A stretch of 38,836 nt of DNA from contig JBJFGY010000077.1 of assembly GCA_051893155.1 (NCBI GenBank), positions 1 through 38,836 of the forward strand, read 5' to 3'. The position numbers were made by a program, and so were the translations under genes. The number at the start of each line of letters is the position of its first letter. Within the stretch, counting starts at the first letter, position 1. The notes under the pieces are model-generated. The model saw only the letters and a list, made by a program, of their open reading frames with translations. It was not told where the DNA came from and made no database searches. The stretch is from UBA6448 sp051893155. GTDB lineage: Bacteria; Bacillota_I; Bacilli_A; RF39; UBA660. This document shows, one piece after another, positions 1-9,168 of the stretch.

Positions 1-88
1 AGATTAATAAAATAATAATTTTTAATTTTTTCATTATTATTAGTATTCAAAATAAATTATAATTCATACAATATATTAGGGTGAAAAT

Positions 89-349
89 ATGTATAATATG
101 ATTGATAAATATATGCAAAATATTACTAAAGATGATGTAGATAAATTTGCTAAAAGTAAAAATGTATTTTTAAATGAAAGTGAACTTAATTTTACCTATA
201 CTTTTATTAAAAAAAATTATAAAGATATGTTGAAAAATCCTAATTTATTTAAAATAGATAGATATAAAAATCATTATCAAGGTAATAATTTTGAAAAAAT
301 AAAAAAAGTATATATTGAATACTTTTCTAAATATCATAACTTTTTATAG
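89..349 (+). CDS. YqfT-like small protein (DUF2624 family)
   Basis: An 86-residue, lysine- and asparagine-rich, apparently helical soluble protein with no signal peptide. The N-terminal pattern (helix, then ITKDDVDKFAKSKN, then helix) resembles the YqfT/DUF2624 family, which sits beside nfo (yqfS) in Bacillus; here too nfo is the neighbour, but convergent, with the two 3' ends overlapping by 16 bases. Start ATG is preceded by AGGGTGA at 5 bases. The family has no assigned function, so none is given. The family call rests on pattern and neighbourhood and is moderate. Confidence 0.6.
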   Translation: MYNMIDKYMQNITKDDVDKFAKSKNVFLNESELNFTYTFIKKNYKDMLKNPNLFKIDRYKNHYQGNNFEKIKKVYIEYFSKYHNFL

Positions 350-1218
350 TAAGTGATAACATCTTCTTTTAAAGATGGATTAAATTTTTTATTTACTATT
401 TGCTCAATTTCAAATTTATAAGGTGGATATTCATCTATATAAGGTGTTTCTAATATTTTAGGAACATTTTTTAATTTATCATGATATATTACATTTATTA
501 TATTATCAAAACCTATTGTACCAAAGCCAATATTTTCATGACGATCTTTTTTACTTCCTAAAGCATTTTTACTATCATTTATATGCACACATTTAATTTT
601 ATTAATTCCAATTAATTTATCAAAATCATTTATATAATCATCAAAATATTTTAAATCTATACCTGAATCATTTAAATGACATGTATCAATACATACTCCT
701 ATTTTATCTTTAAAAATTACATTATCAAGTATTGTTTTAATTTCTAAAGTATTTATTCCACACTCAGTACCTTTACCAGCCATAGTTTCAATTAAAATAG
801 TTACTTTAGTATCATAATTAATAATATAATTTAATGCATCACTTATATTTTTTAAACATTCATTACGATCGCACTTTAAACAACTTCCTGGGTGAACAAC
901 CATATATTTTATGCCTAATTGTTCACATCTATTGATTTCATTTTTTAAAAAATTAATACTAAATTCCCACTTACTAATTATTTCTTTATTGGCAAGATTA
1001 ACTATATAGGGTGCATGACATATAACATTATTTATATCAATATTTTCTTTTTGCATAAGCTCTAAAGCAAGGGATGCATTATTTAAATCCAACTCTTTTC
1101 TAATAGTATTTTGTGGTGCTCCAGTATAAAACATAAATGTATTAGCACCATAACTTATTGCTTGCTTTGTGCATCCTAAAAGTCCATTATTAAAATTTAC
1201 ATGTGATCCTATTATCAT
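334..1218 (-). CDS. nfo: Endonuclease IV (AP endonuclease)
   Basis: A 294-residue TIM-barrel enzyme that cuts the backbone 5' to abasic sites in base-excision repair. The metal-ligand motifs of the family appear in order: CHAPY, VVHPGS, the Glu in LIETMAGKG, CIDTCH, the His in CVHINDSKN, DRHENIG, and the Glu near the end in ILETP. Length is normal (about 280-300 residues). The start ATG follows GAGGTAG. It is transcribed alone on this strand; its end overlaps the convergent YqfT-like gene. Confidence 0.95.
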   Translation of the reverse strand: MIIGSHVNFNNGLLGCTKQAISYGANTFMFYTGAPQNTIRKELDLNNASLALELMQKENIDINNVICHAPYIVNLANKEIISKWEFSINFLKNEINRCEQLGIKYMVVHPGSCLKCDRNECLKNISDALNYIINYDTKVTILIETMAGKGTECGINTLEIKTILDNVIFKDKIGVCIDTCHLNDSGIDLKYFDDYINDFDKLIGINKIKCVHINDSKNALGSKKDRHENIGFGTIGFDNIINVIYHDKLKNVPKILETPYIDEYPPYKFEIEQIVNKKFNPSLKEDVITYYKKL

Positions 1219-1252
1219 TACTACCTCACTAAATAAAGTATATCAAAATAAT

Positions 1253-1286
1253 AAAAAAAACTCAAATTATTTAACTTGAGTTTTTT
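1253..1286 (-). terminator. Intrinsic terminator after the pilin gene
   Basis: Stem CTCAA/TTGAG extended by A/T runs on both sides. Read on the minus strand the stem is followed by eight T, just after the pilin stop codon. The symmetric A and T runs could also let it work on the plus strand. Confidence 0.7.
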
Positions 1287-1301
1287 ATTTAAACAAGAAT
1301 A

Positions 1302-1802
1302 TTATGGTTGAACTGTACAAGTTGTTCCAGTACATAAGATATTACCTGTTGCAAGCGTTCCACCACAGTTATTTGAAGCACTAGTAGCATCTGTAACATC
1401 AGTATCTAAATTAATTGCATTTGGGGCTTTTCCTGAAATAGCATATGTCTTATTAGAAATCCAAATTGAATATGTGTAATCTCCACCTGCATATGTTACT
1501 AATACTGAACCAGTATAATCTTGAGCAGAACCTTTTTCATAATATTTTTGACTATATAAATACTCTAAATCAAAACATACTGTGCTTGTTGCTTTAATAA
1601 CTGAAGTTGCATTTAATTGTTCTGCTTGAAAAGCAGTTTTTGCAGCATTTGAAAGTGCAATACCTTCGTTTTCTAAAGCTCCTTTCCTAGATTTTGCCAT
1701 TAATGGTCCAACAGCACTTACAGCAATAAGCATAACTACTGCTAAAATAACGATAACCGCTAAAAGTTCGATAAGTGTAAAACCTTTTTTATTGTTTCTC
1801 AT
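1302..1802 (-). CDS. Type IV pilin-like protein with class III signal
   Basis: A 166-residue protein with a textbook prepilin leader: short basic N-terminus (MRNNKKG), cleavage after Gly7, then FTLIELLAVIVILAVV with the Glu at +5 that pilin assembly needs. This is the ComGC/GspG-type leader, different from the TadE-type GQALIEF leaders at 29.3-30 kb, so it points to a different assembly system. The C-terminal half is a beta-rich globular head with one Cys near residue 75 and three near the C-terminus, probably two disulfides outside the cell. It stands alone with its own promoter and terminator. No prepilin peptidase or matching ATPase is in the window. Confidence 0.85.
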   Translation of the reverse strand: MRNNKKGFTLIELLAVIVILAVVMLIAVSAVGPLMAKSRKGALENEGIALSNAAKTAFQAEQLNATSVIKATSTVCFDLEYLYSQKYYEKGSAQDYTGSVLVTYAGGDYTYSIWISNKTYAISGKAPNAINLDTDVTDATSASNNCGGTLATGNILCTGTTCTVQP

Positions 1803-1825
1803 ATTTCTCTATCCTTTCTAATTAA

Positions 1826-1854
1826 AGAATATCACAAAGATACTATTTTTGCAA
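1826..1854 (-). promoter_or_regulatory. Candidate sigma-A promoter of the pilin gene
   Basis: TTGCAA (1849-1854), 17-base spacer, TATTCT (1826-1831) on the minus strand, about 25 bases upstream of the pilin start, followed by an AGAAAGGATAG ribosome binding site. Confidence 0.45.
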
Positions 1855-1872
1855 TAGAAATAATATTATATT

Positions 1873-2094
1873 TTACTTTATTGTGTCAATTATTGACGAT
1901 ATCATTTCAACGCCATCAATTGCACTACTTATTTTATCAGTTGTCCTTTCTTTATATATTTCTTTCATCTTTCGAGAAAATTCATTAAAATAATCAGGTG
2001 ACCGATTTAAATATTTTATATAATATGAATGATCTTTAAAATGATCAAATAATTTCTCATTTTCTTTAAATTTAATTAATATTTCTTTGTTCAT
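1873..2094 (-). CDS. ylbE: YlbE-like protein
   Basis: 73 residues. The pattern of a helical N-terminus, HSYYIKYLNRSPDYFNEF, then a basic helix and a hydrophobic tail around IDGVEMISSIIDTI matches the small YlbE family of endospore formers (WYR.LSR.P in Bacillus). It follows ylbD with stop and start fused (TAATG, one base shared), the same order as in Bacillus subtilis, where the pair lies in a sporulation-associated neighbourhood. Biochemical role unknown. Confidence 0.75.
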   Translation of the reverse strand: MNKEILIKFKENEKLFDHFKDHSYYIKYLNRSPDYFNEFSRKMKEIYKERTTDKISSAIDGVEMISSIIDTIK

Positions 2095-2444
2095 TAATCC
2101 TCAAAAAATTTATTAAGTGGCCTAGGGCTAACCCCCTTTTTAGGAGTACCTGGACTTGTTTTACTTGTAAGTTCTTGCACAAAATCTAAAGCTTTTTGAG
2201 CAGTTGAAATATGTTCTTTAATTGTATCCATATTAACATTTTTAATTAAATCATTTATTTTTCCAATACTACTACTGGTAGATTCAGAATTACTTTTAGT
2301 ATACTTATCCCATACTTTTTCATCACGATCATATATATCATAAAGTTCATAAAATTTTTGCCATGTCATTTGACCATTTTCAACAAATGATGCAAGATTG
2401 GGATTACTTTTAGCAAATTCTTTAAACTCATCTTTTTTACTCAT
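2094..2444 (-). CDS. ylbD: YlbD-like putative spore coat protein
   Basis: 116 residues. The N-terminal segment FKEFAKSNPNLASFVENG followed by TWQKFYELYDIYDRDEKVW is the signature of the YlbD-like family, annotated as putative coat proteins in Bacillus. The middle is Ser-rich and the C-terminal tail is Pro/Lys-rich and probably disordered. It is translationally coupled to ylbE. Together with sigE, spoIIGA and sigG elsewhere in the window it suggests an endospore pathway. The coat location is inherited from the family name and not shown by the sequence. Confidence 0.75.
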   Translation of the reverse strand: MSKKDEFKEFAKSNPNLASFVENGQMTWQKFYELYDIYDRDEKVWDKYTKSNSESTSSSIGKINDLIKNVNMDTIKEHISTAQKALDFVQELTSKTSPGTPKKGVSPRPLNKFFED

Positions 2445-2467
2445 ATTTTCACCTATTAAATAATATG

Positions 2468-2495
2468 AAAAAAAAGTCCATAAATGAACTTTTTT
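2468..2495 (-). terminator. Intrinsic terminator of parE-parC
   Basis: Hairpin with arms AAAAAAGT and ACTTTTTT plus a short inner CCA/TG(A) pairing; read on the minus strand it ends in a run of T. It overlaps the stop codon of parC. Confidence 0.6.
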
Positions 2496-4989
2496 AAATT
2501 TTAAAACTATCTACAAAACTATCAAAAGAAATTTGTTCTTGTTTTTCTTCATTTTTTTCTAGTTTTATTTCATTTTCCGCTAATTTTTCTTCTTTACCTT
2601 TAATAATTTCATATTTTTCTGTTACATTTAATACCTTTAAATTAGTATAATTACTACCAAAACTATTAGTATCCATAAGTTTTATATCACTATTTTTTAT
2701 TTCAATTACATCTGAATCAGTTTTAACAACATTTATTGATTTTGAATCAGTAATAAATGCCGAAATAGTTTTATAATCTTTAGTTTTATTTTTCTTAATT
2801 ATTTGACTACCTTTTTTATTTCTAGTAAATTTATTTAATTCATTAATTTTAACTCTTTTAGCGGTATTAAAATTAGTAAATATATTTAAATATTCTTTTG
2901 TTTCATCAACTTGATTTGAAGACACTACATAATCATTTGTTAAATTAATAGCTTTTACTCCTGATGCTTTTGCACCAACAACTGGAATTTCATCTGAAGA
3001 AAACATTAAATAATAATTATTATTTGTTACTATTAAAGTATCATTCTTATCTAATTTTACACTAACTAGTTCATCATTATTTTTAAGTTTAATTGCTGTC
3101 ATTGGTTTACTACATCTTGATACTTCATAATCCGACATAATTACTTTTTTTATCATACCATGTTTTGTTGTTAAAATTAAATAATTATCTTTATCATATA
3201 TATATGAATCAATTATTTTCTCTCCTTCTTCAAGCATTACAATATTATTTATATGTTTACCTAAGTCTTTCCATTTACATTCATTAATTTGATAAACCGG
3301 TATAAATAAATAATTTCCTAGTGTTGTAAATAATAATAAATGATTTCTTGTATTAACCTCAAAAATATTTTTAACATAATCTCCAGGTTTTAAAGTTGTT
3401 TCATCAGTTGCAGCTTTATATGATTTAATTGGAACTTTTTTTACATATCCATCATTTGTAATTACAATTACAACATTTTCTGATGGTATCATTTCTTTTA
3501 AATCAAATTTAATTTCAGTTATTTCATCTTTAATAACTGTTTTTCTAGGAATGCTATATTCTTTTTTAACATTTCTAAGTTCCGATTTCATAACATTTTT
3601 TAATTTATTTTCATCATTTAATATTTCATTACAATTATTAATTAATTCTTTTAATTCTTCTACTCTTTCTTTTAAGACAACAATATCAGTATTAGTTAAT
3701 CTATAAAGTTGTAAAGTTACAATTGCTTCAGCTTGTTCAATATTAAAATCAAAAGCACTAACTAAATTTTCTTTAGCATCAGATTTATTTTTACTTTGTC
3801 TTATAACCTTAATTACATCATCTAAAATAGATATTGCTTTCATAAGACCTGATACTATATTAAATTCTTTTTTATAAGTATTAAGTTCAAATGTAGTTCT
3901 TTTAGTTATAACTTCTTTATAAAATTCAACATATGCATCAAGTATTTCAAGTATTCCTAATGTTTTAGGAGTTCTATTTACTATTGCTACCATATTATAA
4001 TTATATGATATTTGAAGATCTGTATTTTTGAATAAATAATTTAAAATAAGTTCTTTATTAGCCCCATTTTTTAAATCAATTACGATTCTTTGACCATCAC
4101 GGTCTGTTTCATCTCTTACTTCACTAATACCTTCGATTTTTTTATCAATTCTTAAACTATCAATTTTAGCAACTAGCATAGCTTTATTTACTTCAAAAGG
4201 TATTTCATCAATAATAATTTGTTCTTTACCTTTTTCTTTATTAAATCTTGTTTTAGAACGAACAATTACTTTGCCTTTTCCAGTTTTAAAAGCACTTATT
4301 ATTCCATCTTTACCTTCCACTATACCACCAGTTGGAAAATCAGGACCTTTAACAATTTCTAATATTGATTCTAGTTTGCAGTTAGGACTTTCAATTCTTT
4401 TAATTGTCGCATCAATTATTTCTCCTAGATTATGGGGAGGAATATTGGTAGCATATCCTGCTGAAATACCATTTGCTCCATTTACTAAAAGATTAGGAAA
4501 TTTTGCTGGAAGTACTGTTGGTTCTAAAAAACGATCATCAAAATTAAGTGCCCATGACACAGTTTCTTTATCTAAATCTTTTAATAATTCACTACTTATT
4601 TTAGCAAGTTTTGCTTCAGTATAACGATATGCAGCAGCTGGATCACCATCAATTGAACCATTATTTCCGTGAATATCAATTAATACATGATTTTGTTTCC
4701 ACCATTGACTCATTCTAACCATAGCATCATAAACAGATGAGTCTCCATGTGGATGGAATTTTCCTAATACATCTCCAACTGTTGCAGCACATTTTATATA
4801 ACCTTTATCCCAAGTATTACCGGCTTTATACATTGCATAAAGTATTCTTCTTTGAACAGGTTTTAAACCATCTCTTACATCAGGTATTGCTCTATCTAAA
4901 ATAATTTCTTTAGCATATTTACCAAAACGATCACCCATTATTTCTTCAAGTGCATAATCTTGTATTCTTTTTAAAATCTCATTTTCCAT
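2494..4989 (-). CDS. parC: DNA topoisomerase IV subunit A
   Basis: 831 residues, normal length for ParC. The breakage-reunion domain is intact: catalytic Tyr123 in AAAYRYTEAKL, preceded by the conserved Arg. The quinolone-pocket residues read HPHGDSSVYDAM with Ser84 and Asp88, a typical susceptible-type pattern for a Gram-positive ParC. A beta-pinwheel C-terminal domain follows (about residues 500-790), then an acidic and lysine-rich tail. It lies three bases after parE and forms an A2B2 enzyme with it that decatenates daughter chromosomes. The pairing with parE and absence of a long GyrA-type tail favour ParC over GyrA. Confidence 0.95.
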   Translation of the reverse strand: MENEILKRIQDYALEEIMGDRFGKYAKEIILDRAIPDVRDGLKPVQRRILYAMYKAGNTWDKGYIKCAATVGDVLGKFHPHGDSSVYDAMVRMSQWWKQNHVLIDIHGNNGSIDGDPAAAYRYTEAKLAKISSELLKDLDKETVSWALNFDDRFLEPTVLPAKFPNLLVNGANGISAGYATNIPPHNLGEIIDATIKRIESPNCKLESILEIVKGPDFPTGGIVEGKDGIISAFKTGKGKVIVRSKTRFNKEKGKEQIIIDEIPFEVNKAMLVAKIDSLRIDKKIEGISEVRDETDRDGQRIVIDLKNGANKELILNYLFKNTDLQISYNYNMVAIVNRTPKTLGILEILDAYVEFYKEVITKRTTFELNTYKKEFNIVSGLMKAISILDDVIKVIRQSKNKSDAKENLVSAFDFNIEQAEAIVTLQLYRLTNTDIVVLKERVEELKELINNCNEILNDENKLKNVMKSELRNVKKEYSIPRKTVIKDEITEIKFDLKEMIPSENVVIVITNDGYVKKVPIKSYKAATDETTLKPGDYVKNIFEVNTRNHLLLFTTLGNYLFIPVYQINECKWKDLGKHINNIVMLEEGEKIIDSYIYDKDNYLILTTKHGMIKKVIMSDYEVSRCSKPMTAIKLKNNDELVSVKLDKNDTLIVTNNNYYLMFSSDEIPVVGAKASGVKAINLTNDYVVSSNQVDETKEYLNIFTNFNTAKRVKINELNKFTRNKKGSQIIKKNKTKDYKTISAFITDSKSINVVKTDSDVIEIKNSDIKLMDTNSFGSNYTNLKVLNVTEKYEIIKGKEEKLAENEIKLEKNEEKQEQISFDSFVDSFKI

Positions 4990-4992
4990 AAA

Positions 4993-6897
4993 TTATCCCC
5001 TATAATCATCTTCCATAGTAAATACTACATTTTCATTAATCCATTCTTTTCTAGGTTCAACTTTATCCCCCATTAAAACACTTACTCTTTTTTCCGCTAA
5101 AGCAGCATCATTAATATTTACTCTTATAAGCATTCTTGTATCAGGATTCATTGTAGTTTCCCAAAGTTGTTCTGGATTCATTTCACCAAGTCCTTTATAT
5201 CTTTGAATGGAATATTTTCCACTATTATTTCTTTTTATTTCATTAAGTTCATCATCAGTGTAAGCATAAAATCTTTTTTTACCATAATCAAGTTTATATA
5301 ATGGAGGCATGGCGATATAAAGATGACCCGTTTCAATAAGCGGTCTCATATAACGATAGAAAAATGTTAAAAGAAGTATTTGAATATGTGCTCCATCAAC
5401 ATCGGCATCAGTCATGATTATAACTTTATCATAATTTGATTCACTTACATCAAAACTTTGACCGACACCAGCTCCTATTGTATAAATTAATGTATTAATC
5501 TCTTCATTTTTAAATAGTTCTTCACTTGCTGCTTTATCGGCATTAATAACTTTTCCTCTTAATGGTAAAATAGCTTGAAATTTACGATCTCTTCCACCTT
5601 TAGCACTACCACCTGCTGAATTACCCTCAACTAAGAAAAGTTCATTAATCTTAGAATTTTTACTTTGTGCGGGAGCAAGTTTACCTGATAAGTTCTTTTC
5701 TATTTTACTTTTATTTTTACCATTTCTTGCTTCTTCTCTTGCTTTTCGAGCAGCTTCTCTTGCTGTTTTACTTTTCATTGCTTTATCAACTATATTTAAT
5801 GCAACTTCTTTATTTTCTTCTAAATAAAACTTAAGAGAGTCATATGTAATACTTTCTGTAATACTTCTTGCTTCAGGTGTACCAAGTTTACCTTTAGTTT
5901 GTCCTTCAAACTGAAGATGTTCTTCAGGTATTTTAAGACTAATTACCGCAGTAAGTCCTTCTCTTACATCAGCTCCATCTAAGGAATAATCTTTACCTTT
6001 AAAAAGATTATTATTTTTAGCATAATCATTAAATGCTTTAGTAATTCCAGTTTTAAAACCAACTTCATGAGAACCACCATCAATTGTTTTTACGTTATTT
6101 ACAAATGACAAAATATTTTCTTGATAAGTATCTGTATATTGAAGTGCAACACTAACTTCAATATCATTTTTAGTTCCACTATAACTTATAACTTTATGAA
6201 GTGGAGTTTTATCTTCATTAATATATTCAACAAAACTAGTTAAACCATTATCATAATGATATTTAACTTCTTTTTTATCTGCTTCATCAATTACTTCAAT
6301 AGTAAGACCAGGAAGTAAAAATGCACTTTCTTGCATTCTTTCACAAATTGTTGTATAGGAAAAATTTAAATTTTTAAATATTTCATCATCTGGTTTAAAT
6401 TTAACTATTGTTCCTGTTTTTTTACTTTCGCCAATAGTTCTTAAAGGATTTTTTACTTTACCACCATTTTCAAAATCTATTTCACTTATTTTGCCATCAC
6501 GATAAATTACAACTGTCATTTCTTTGCTTAATGCATTAACAACAGAAGCTCCTACACCATGAAGACCACCAGAAACTTTATAACCATCTTCAGTAAATTT
6601 ACCACCAGCATGAAGTATTGTATAAATTACTTCAGGTGTGCTTTTTCCTGAAGCATGCATTCCTATAGGTACACCTCGCCCATTATCTGCAACTGTAATT
6701 GAATTATCTTTATTAATAATAATTTTGATATAATTACCAAAACCATTTATAACTTCATCCATTGAATTATCAACAATTTCCCATACTAAATGATGAAGAC
6801 CTCTTTTATCAGTTGAACCGATATACATTCCCGGTCTTTTTCTTACTGCTTCTAAGCCTTCAAGTATTTTAATTGATGATTCATCATATTTTGCCAT
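4993..6897 (-). CDS. parE: DNA topoisomerase IV subunit B
   Basis: 634 residues. GHKL ATPase domain at the N-terminus: EIVDNSMDEV (Asn44 for Mg), DNGRGVPIGMH, and the ATP-lid Gly-rich GGLHGVGASVVNALS. The TOPRIM domain follows with LVEGNSAGGSAKGGRDR (Glu424) and MTDADVDGAH. Oddity: the usual EGDSAGG motif reads EGNSAGG (Asn426, codon AAT at 5620-5622). Start ATG after AAGGTGG. First gene of the parE-parC operon with its own strong promoter. Confidence 0.95.
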   Translation of the reverse strand: MAKYDESSIKILEGLEAVRKRPGMYIGSTDKRGLHHLVWEIVDNSMDEVINGFGNYIKIIINKDNSITVADNGRGVPIGMHASGKSTPEVIYTILHAGGKFTEDGYKVSGGLHGVGASVVNALSKEMTVVIYRDGKISEIDFENGGKVKNPLRTIGESKKTGTIVKFKPDDEIFKNLNFSYTTICERMQESAFLLPGLTIEVIDEADKKEVKYHYDNGLTSFVEYINEDKTPLHKVISYSGTKNDIEVSVALQYTDTYQENILSFVNNVKTIDGGSHEVGFKTGITKAFNDYAKNNNLFKGKDYSLDGADVREGLTAVISLKIPEEHLQFEGQTKGKLGTPEARSITESITYDSLKFYLEENKEVALNIVDKAMKSKTAREAARKAREEARNGKNKSKIEKNLSGKLAPAQSKNSKINELFLVEGNSAGGSAKGGRDRKFQAILPLRGKVINADKAASEELFKNEEINTLIYTIGAGVGQSFDVSESNYDKVIIMTDADVDGAHIQILLLTFFYRYMRPLIETGHLYIAMPPLYKLDYGKKRFYAYTDDELNEIKRNNSGKYSIQRYKGLGEMNPEQLWETTMNPDTRMLIRVNINDAALAEKRVSVLMGDKVEPRKEWINENVVFTMEDDYRG

Positions 6898-6913
6898 ACT
6901 ACCACCTTAAATT

Positions 6914-6942
6914 ATTATAATGAAAAAAAGTATTTTTGGCAA
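6914..6942 (-). promoter_or_regulatory. Sigma-A promoter of parE-parC
   Basis: Minus strand TTGCCA (6937-6942), 17-base spacer, perfect TATAAT (6914-6919), 16 bases upstream of the parE start; the AAGGTGG ribosome binding site lies between. Confidence 0.7.
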
Positions 6943-6980
6943 TGACACTTTACAAAAAATATCTTTTTTAAATGTAAAAT

Positions 6981-7022
6981 AAAAAAGATGAATTTTTTAA
7001 ATAAATTTAAAATCATCTTTTT
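6981..7022 (-). terminator. Intrinsic terminator ending the nusA-truB operon
   Basis: Arms AAAAAGATGA and TCATCTTTTT with a long A/T loop; on the minus strand it is followed by a T run. The upstream arm overlaps the last codons of the membrane protein gene. Confidence 0.6.
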
Positions 7023-8229
7023 CTTCATCTTTTAAAATTGGTTCTTCTTTTAATTTAGGAAGTTCAATGCTCATAGTTTCATCATAATCTATATTTTTTT
7101 CTGCAACTTTATTTTCTACAACATTTTTATTTGGTACATATACTGAACTATAAATATTACTTACTACAGTAGTATTACTTTCCTTTTTTTCTTCTTTAAC
7201 TTTAGGTTCTTCTAAAATAGAATTTGGAATATTTATTTTATTATTATTTAAATTATTATTCTCAATATTAGTATTAATTTGACTAAATGTTTTTTGCTGT
7301 TTTTCAAGTTCAGTTAATTCTTTATCAATTGAAGAAGCAATATTTTGAAAACGATTTATAGCATCTTGACTAGAATTTCCTGCTTTACTACTTGCAGCTT
7401 TATATGAATCATCATCAATATTATTTTTTTGAATTATTTTCTGAGGATTAATACTATTAATTTCAACAACTTCTTTTTTTATTTCATTATTAGAATTTAT
7501 TGGCGTTTTTTCTACTACAGGCATTACGATATCTTTTGGCTTAACTGGCTTTATTTCACTTATATTAGATGTTAAATTATTACTCATAGTATTATTATTA
7601 GCATTTTGACTTATATTTACTTGTTTATTTTGAACTTGTGATGTTGGCATAATAATTTCATTTGGATTTTGAATAGTAGGTTTAACTTCATTAATACTTG
7701 TTACACTAGCTTTATTAATATTATTTTGAACAGGCGTACTAACTTTTGGTTGAGTTTCATTTTGTGCTATATTATTTGTAACTGGTTTTACCTCATTTAC
7801 AATAGGTGTTTGATTATTTTTCATTTCTTTTTCAGAATTTTGAATTGGATTTGTAGGCAAAACAGTATTATTTACACTATGCATTACATTATCTGGATTT
7901 AATTTTACTTCACTTGCTGCATTCATTACTGGAGATTGAGTAATAACACCAGCTTTTGAATTATTATTTGTTTCAACTACTGTATTTTGTTCTAAAGTAT
8001 TACTATTATCATTTTTAATAACTTCTGTTTGGTTATTTTCAATAGTATTTAATTTATTACCTTTTTGTAAATCTTCTTTATTAAGTCTTTGAGTCTCTTC
8101 AATCTTTTTTTGATCTTTCTTTCCTAAAAAGAATACAATAAAAAATGCAATAAGTAATACTATAATTATAATACCTAAATAAATAGGAAAATACTTATTT
8201 GCATATAAATTTACAATAAATTCTTTCAT
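6997..8229 (-). CDS. Single-pass membrane protein with long Asn-rich tail, unknown function
   Basis: No family recognised. I place the start at ATG 8229 because AGAGGTG lies 6 bases before it; an in-frame ATG 54 bases upstream has no such site. The 410-residue product has one N-terminal transmembrane helix (YLGIIIIVLLIAFFIVFFLG, about residues 17-36), a basic KKDQKK stretch, then about 370 residues of low-complexity sequence dominated by Asn, Val, Pro, Lys and Thr with repeated NEVKP- and PVQN-like words, probably disordered and cytoplasmic by the positive-inside rule. A weak helical, Gln/Leu-rich segment lies near residues 280-320. It is the last gene after truB, about 60 bases downstream. 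Such proteins may tether or scaffold at the membrane, but nothing shows this here. Confidence 0.7.
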   Translation of the reverse strand: MKEFIVNLYANKYFPIYLGIIIIVLLIAFFIVFFLGKKDQKKIEETQRLNKEDLQKGNKLNTIENNQTEVIKNDNSNTLEQNTVVETNNNSKAGVITQSPVMNAASEVKLNPDNVMHSVNNTVLPTNPIQNSEKEMKNNQTPIVNEVKPVTNNIAQNETQPKVSTPVQNNINKASVTSINEVKPTIQNPNEIIMPTSQVQNKQVNISQNANNNTMSNNLTSNISEIKPVKPKDIVMPVVEKTPINSNNEIKKEVVEINSINPQKIIQKNNIDDDSYKAASSKAGNSSQDAINRFQNIASSIDKELTELEKQQKTFSQINTNIENNNLNNNKINIPNSILEEPKVKEEKKESNTTVVSNIYSSVYVPNKNVVENKVAEKNIDYDETMSIELPKLKEEPILKDEEKDDFKFI

Positions 8230-8288
8230 AGTAAACACCTCTTTATTCTCTTTAATTTTAGCATGTAAATATTTAAAAAGCAAGTAAT

Positions 8289-9128
8289 CTAAACTAACAT
8301 TACACTTGGTATATACATATCTTTACTTTTTTTATAAATAGCAATTTCTTTATCATTATATGTTAAAATTAAATTTTCTTCATTACTATTTATAAATATA
8401 TGATTACCATTTTTTACTTTTTTATATTCTAAATCATTAAGATTATATATTTTATAGTCTAAAATATCTTTAGCTTTTAATAATTTAAATTTACCATTTT
8501 TAACTTCTTCAATTGTATATGAATTAGTTATATCAAACTTACCTTGTTTAGTTCTTATAAGACTTGACATAGTTCCAATTACATTTAAACTATCACAAAT
8601 ACTTTGGATTAAACTACGAATATAAGTTCCTTTTGAAACATTACATTTTATAGTTATTTCATCATTTTCAAAAGATATTAATTTTAAATCATATATCTCT
8701 ACTTCATTTGTAGGTAATTTTACACTTTCATTATTTCTTGCATATTCATAAAGTTTTTTACCATTAATTTTTTTGGCGGAATAAAGAGGAATAGTTTGTT
8801 TATATATACCAATAAATTCTTTTAATACTTCTTCAATTTTTTCTTTAGTGGTGCTACATTTTCTTTCTTCAATAACATTACCTGTAATATCTAAAGTATC
8901 AGTTTTTATACCTAATTTTATTTTAGCAATATACTCTTTTTCTAAACTAGTTAATATATTAACAAGTTTTGTATATTTATTAAGGCAAACCACTAAAACA
9001 CCAGTAGCAATTGGATCTAAAGTACCAGTATGGCCGATTTTTTTTGTATTAAATATATGACATAAACTATTTATCTCATCTCTACTAGTTTTACCAATTT
9101 CTTTATTAATTAGTATTATTCCATCCAT
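8289..9128 (-). CDS. truB: tRNA pseudouridine-55 synthase
   Basis: 279 residues. Makes the TpsiC-loop pseudouridine of tRNA. The N-terminal KEIGKTSRDEIN and the catalytic-loop motif GHTGTLDPIATGVL (catalytic Asp38) are intact, as is the later SKGTYIRSLIQSIC motif. A short PUA-like C-terminal segment remains. It follows rbfA by 40 bases, the usual order in Bacillota, but ribF, which normally comes next, is absent and replaced by the Asn-rich membrane protein. Confidence 0.93.
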   Translation of the reverse strand: MDGIILINKEIGKTSRDEINSLCHIFNTKKIGHTGTLDPIATGVLVVCLNKYTKLVNILTSLEKEYIAKIKLGIKTDTLDITGNVIEERKCSTTKEKIEEVLKEFIGIYKQTIPLYSAKKINGKKLYEYARNNESVKLPTNEVEIYDLKLISFENDEITIKCNVSKGTYIRSLIQSICDSLNVIGTMSSLIRTKQGKFDITNSYTIEEVKNGKFKLLKAKDILDYKIYNLNDLEYKKVKNGNHIFINSNEENLILTYNDKEIAIYKKSKDMYIPSVMLV

Positions 9129-9168
9129 AAACTACCATCCTTAAAATTTATTCAAGTAAAAAAATAAT

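Noticed and set aside
4271..4624. A 117-codon plus-strand frame inside parC
   Set aside because: Antisense shadow of a strongly conserved gene, no ribosome binding site and no protein features.
6997..8283. Start of the Asn-rich membrane protein at ATG 8283
   Set aside because: No ribosome binding site there, while the ATG at 8229 has AGAGGTG at good distance and begins right before the membrane helix.
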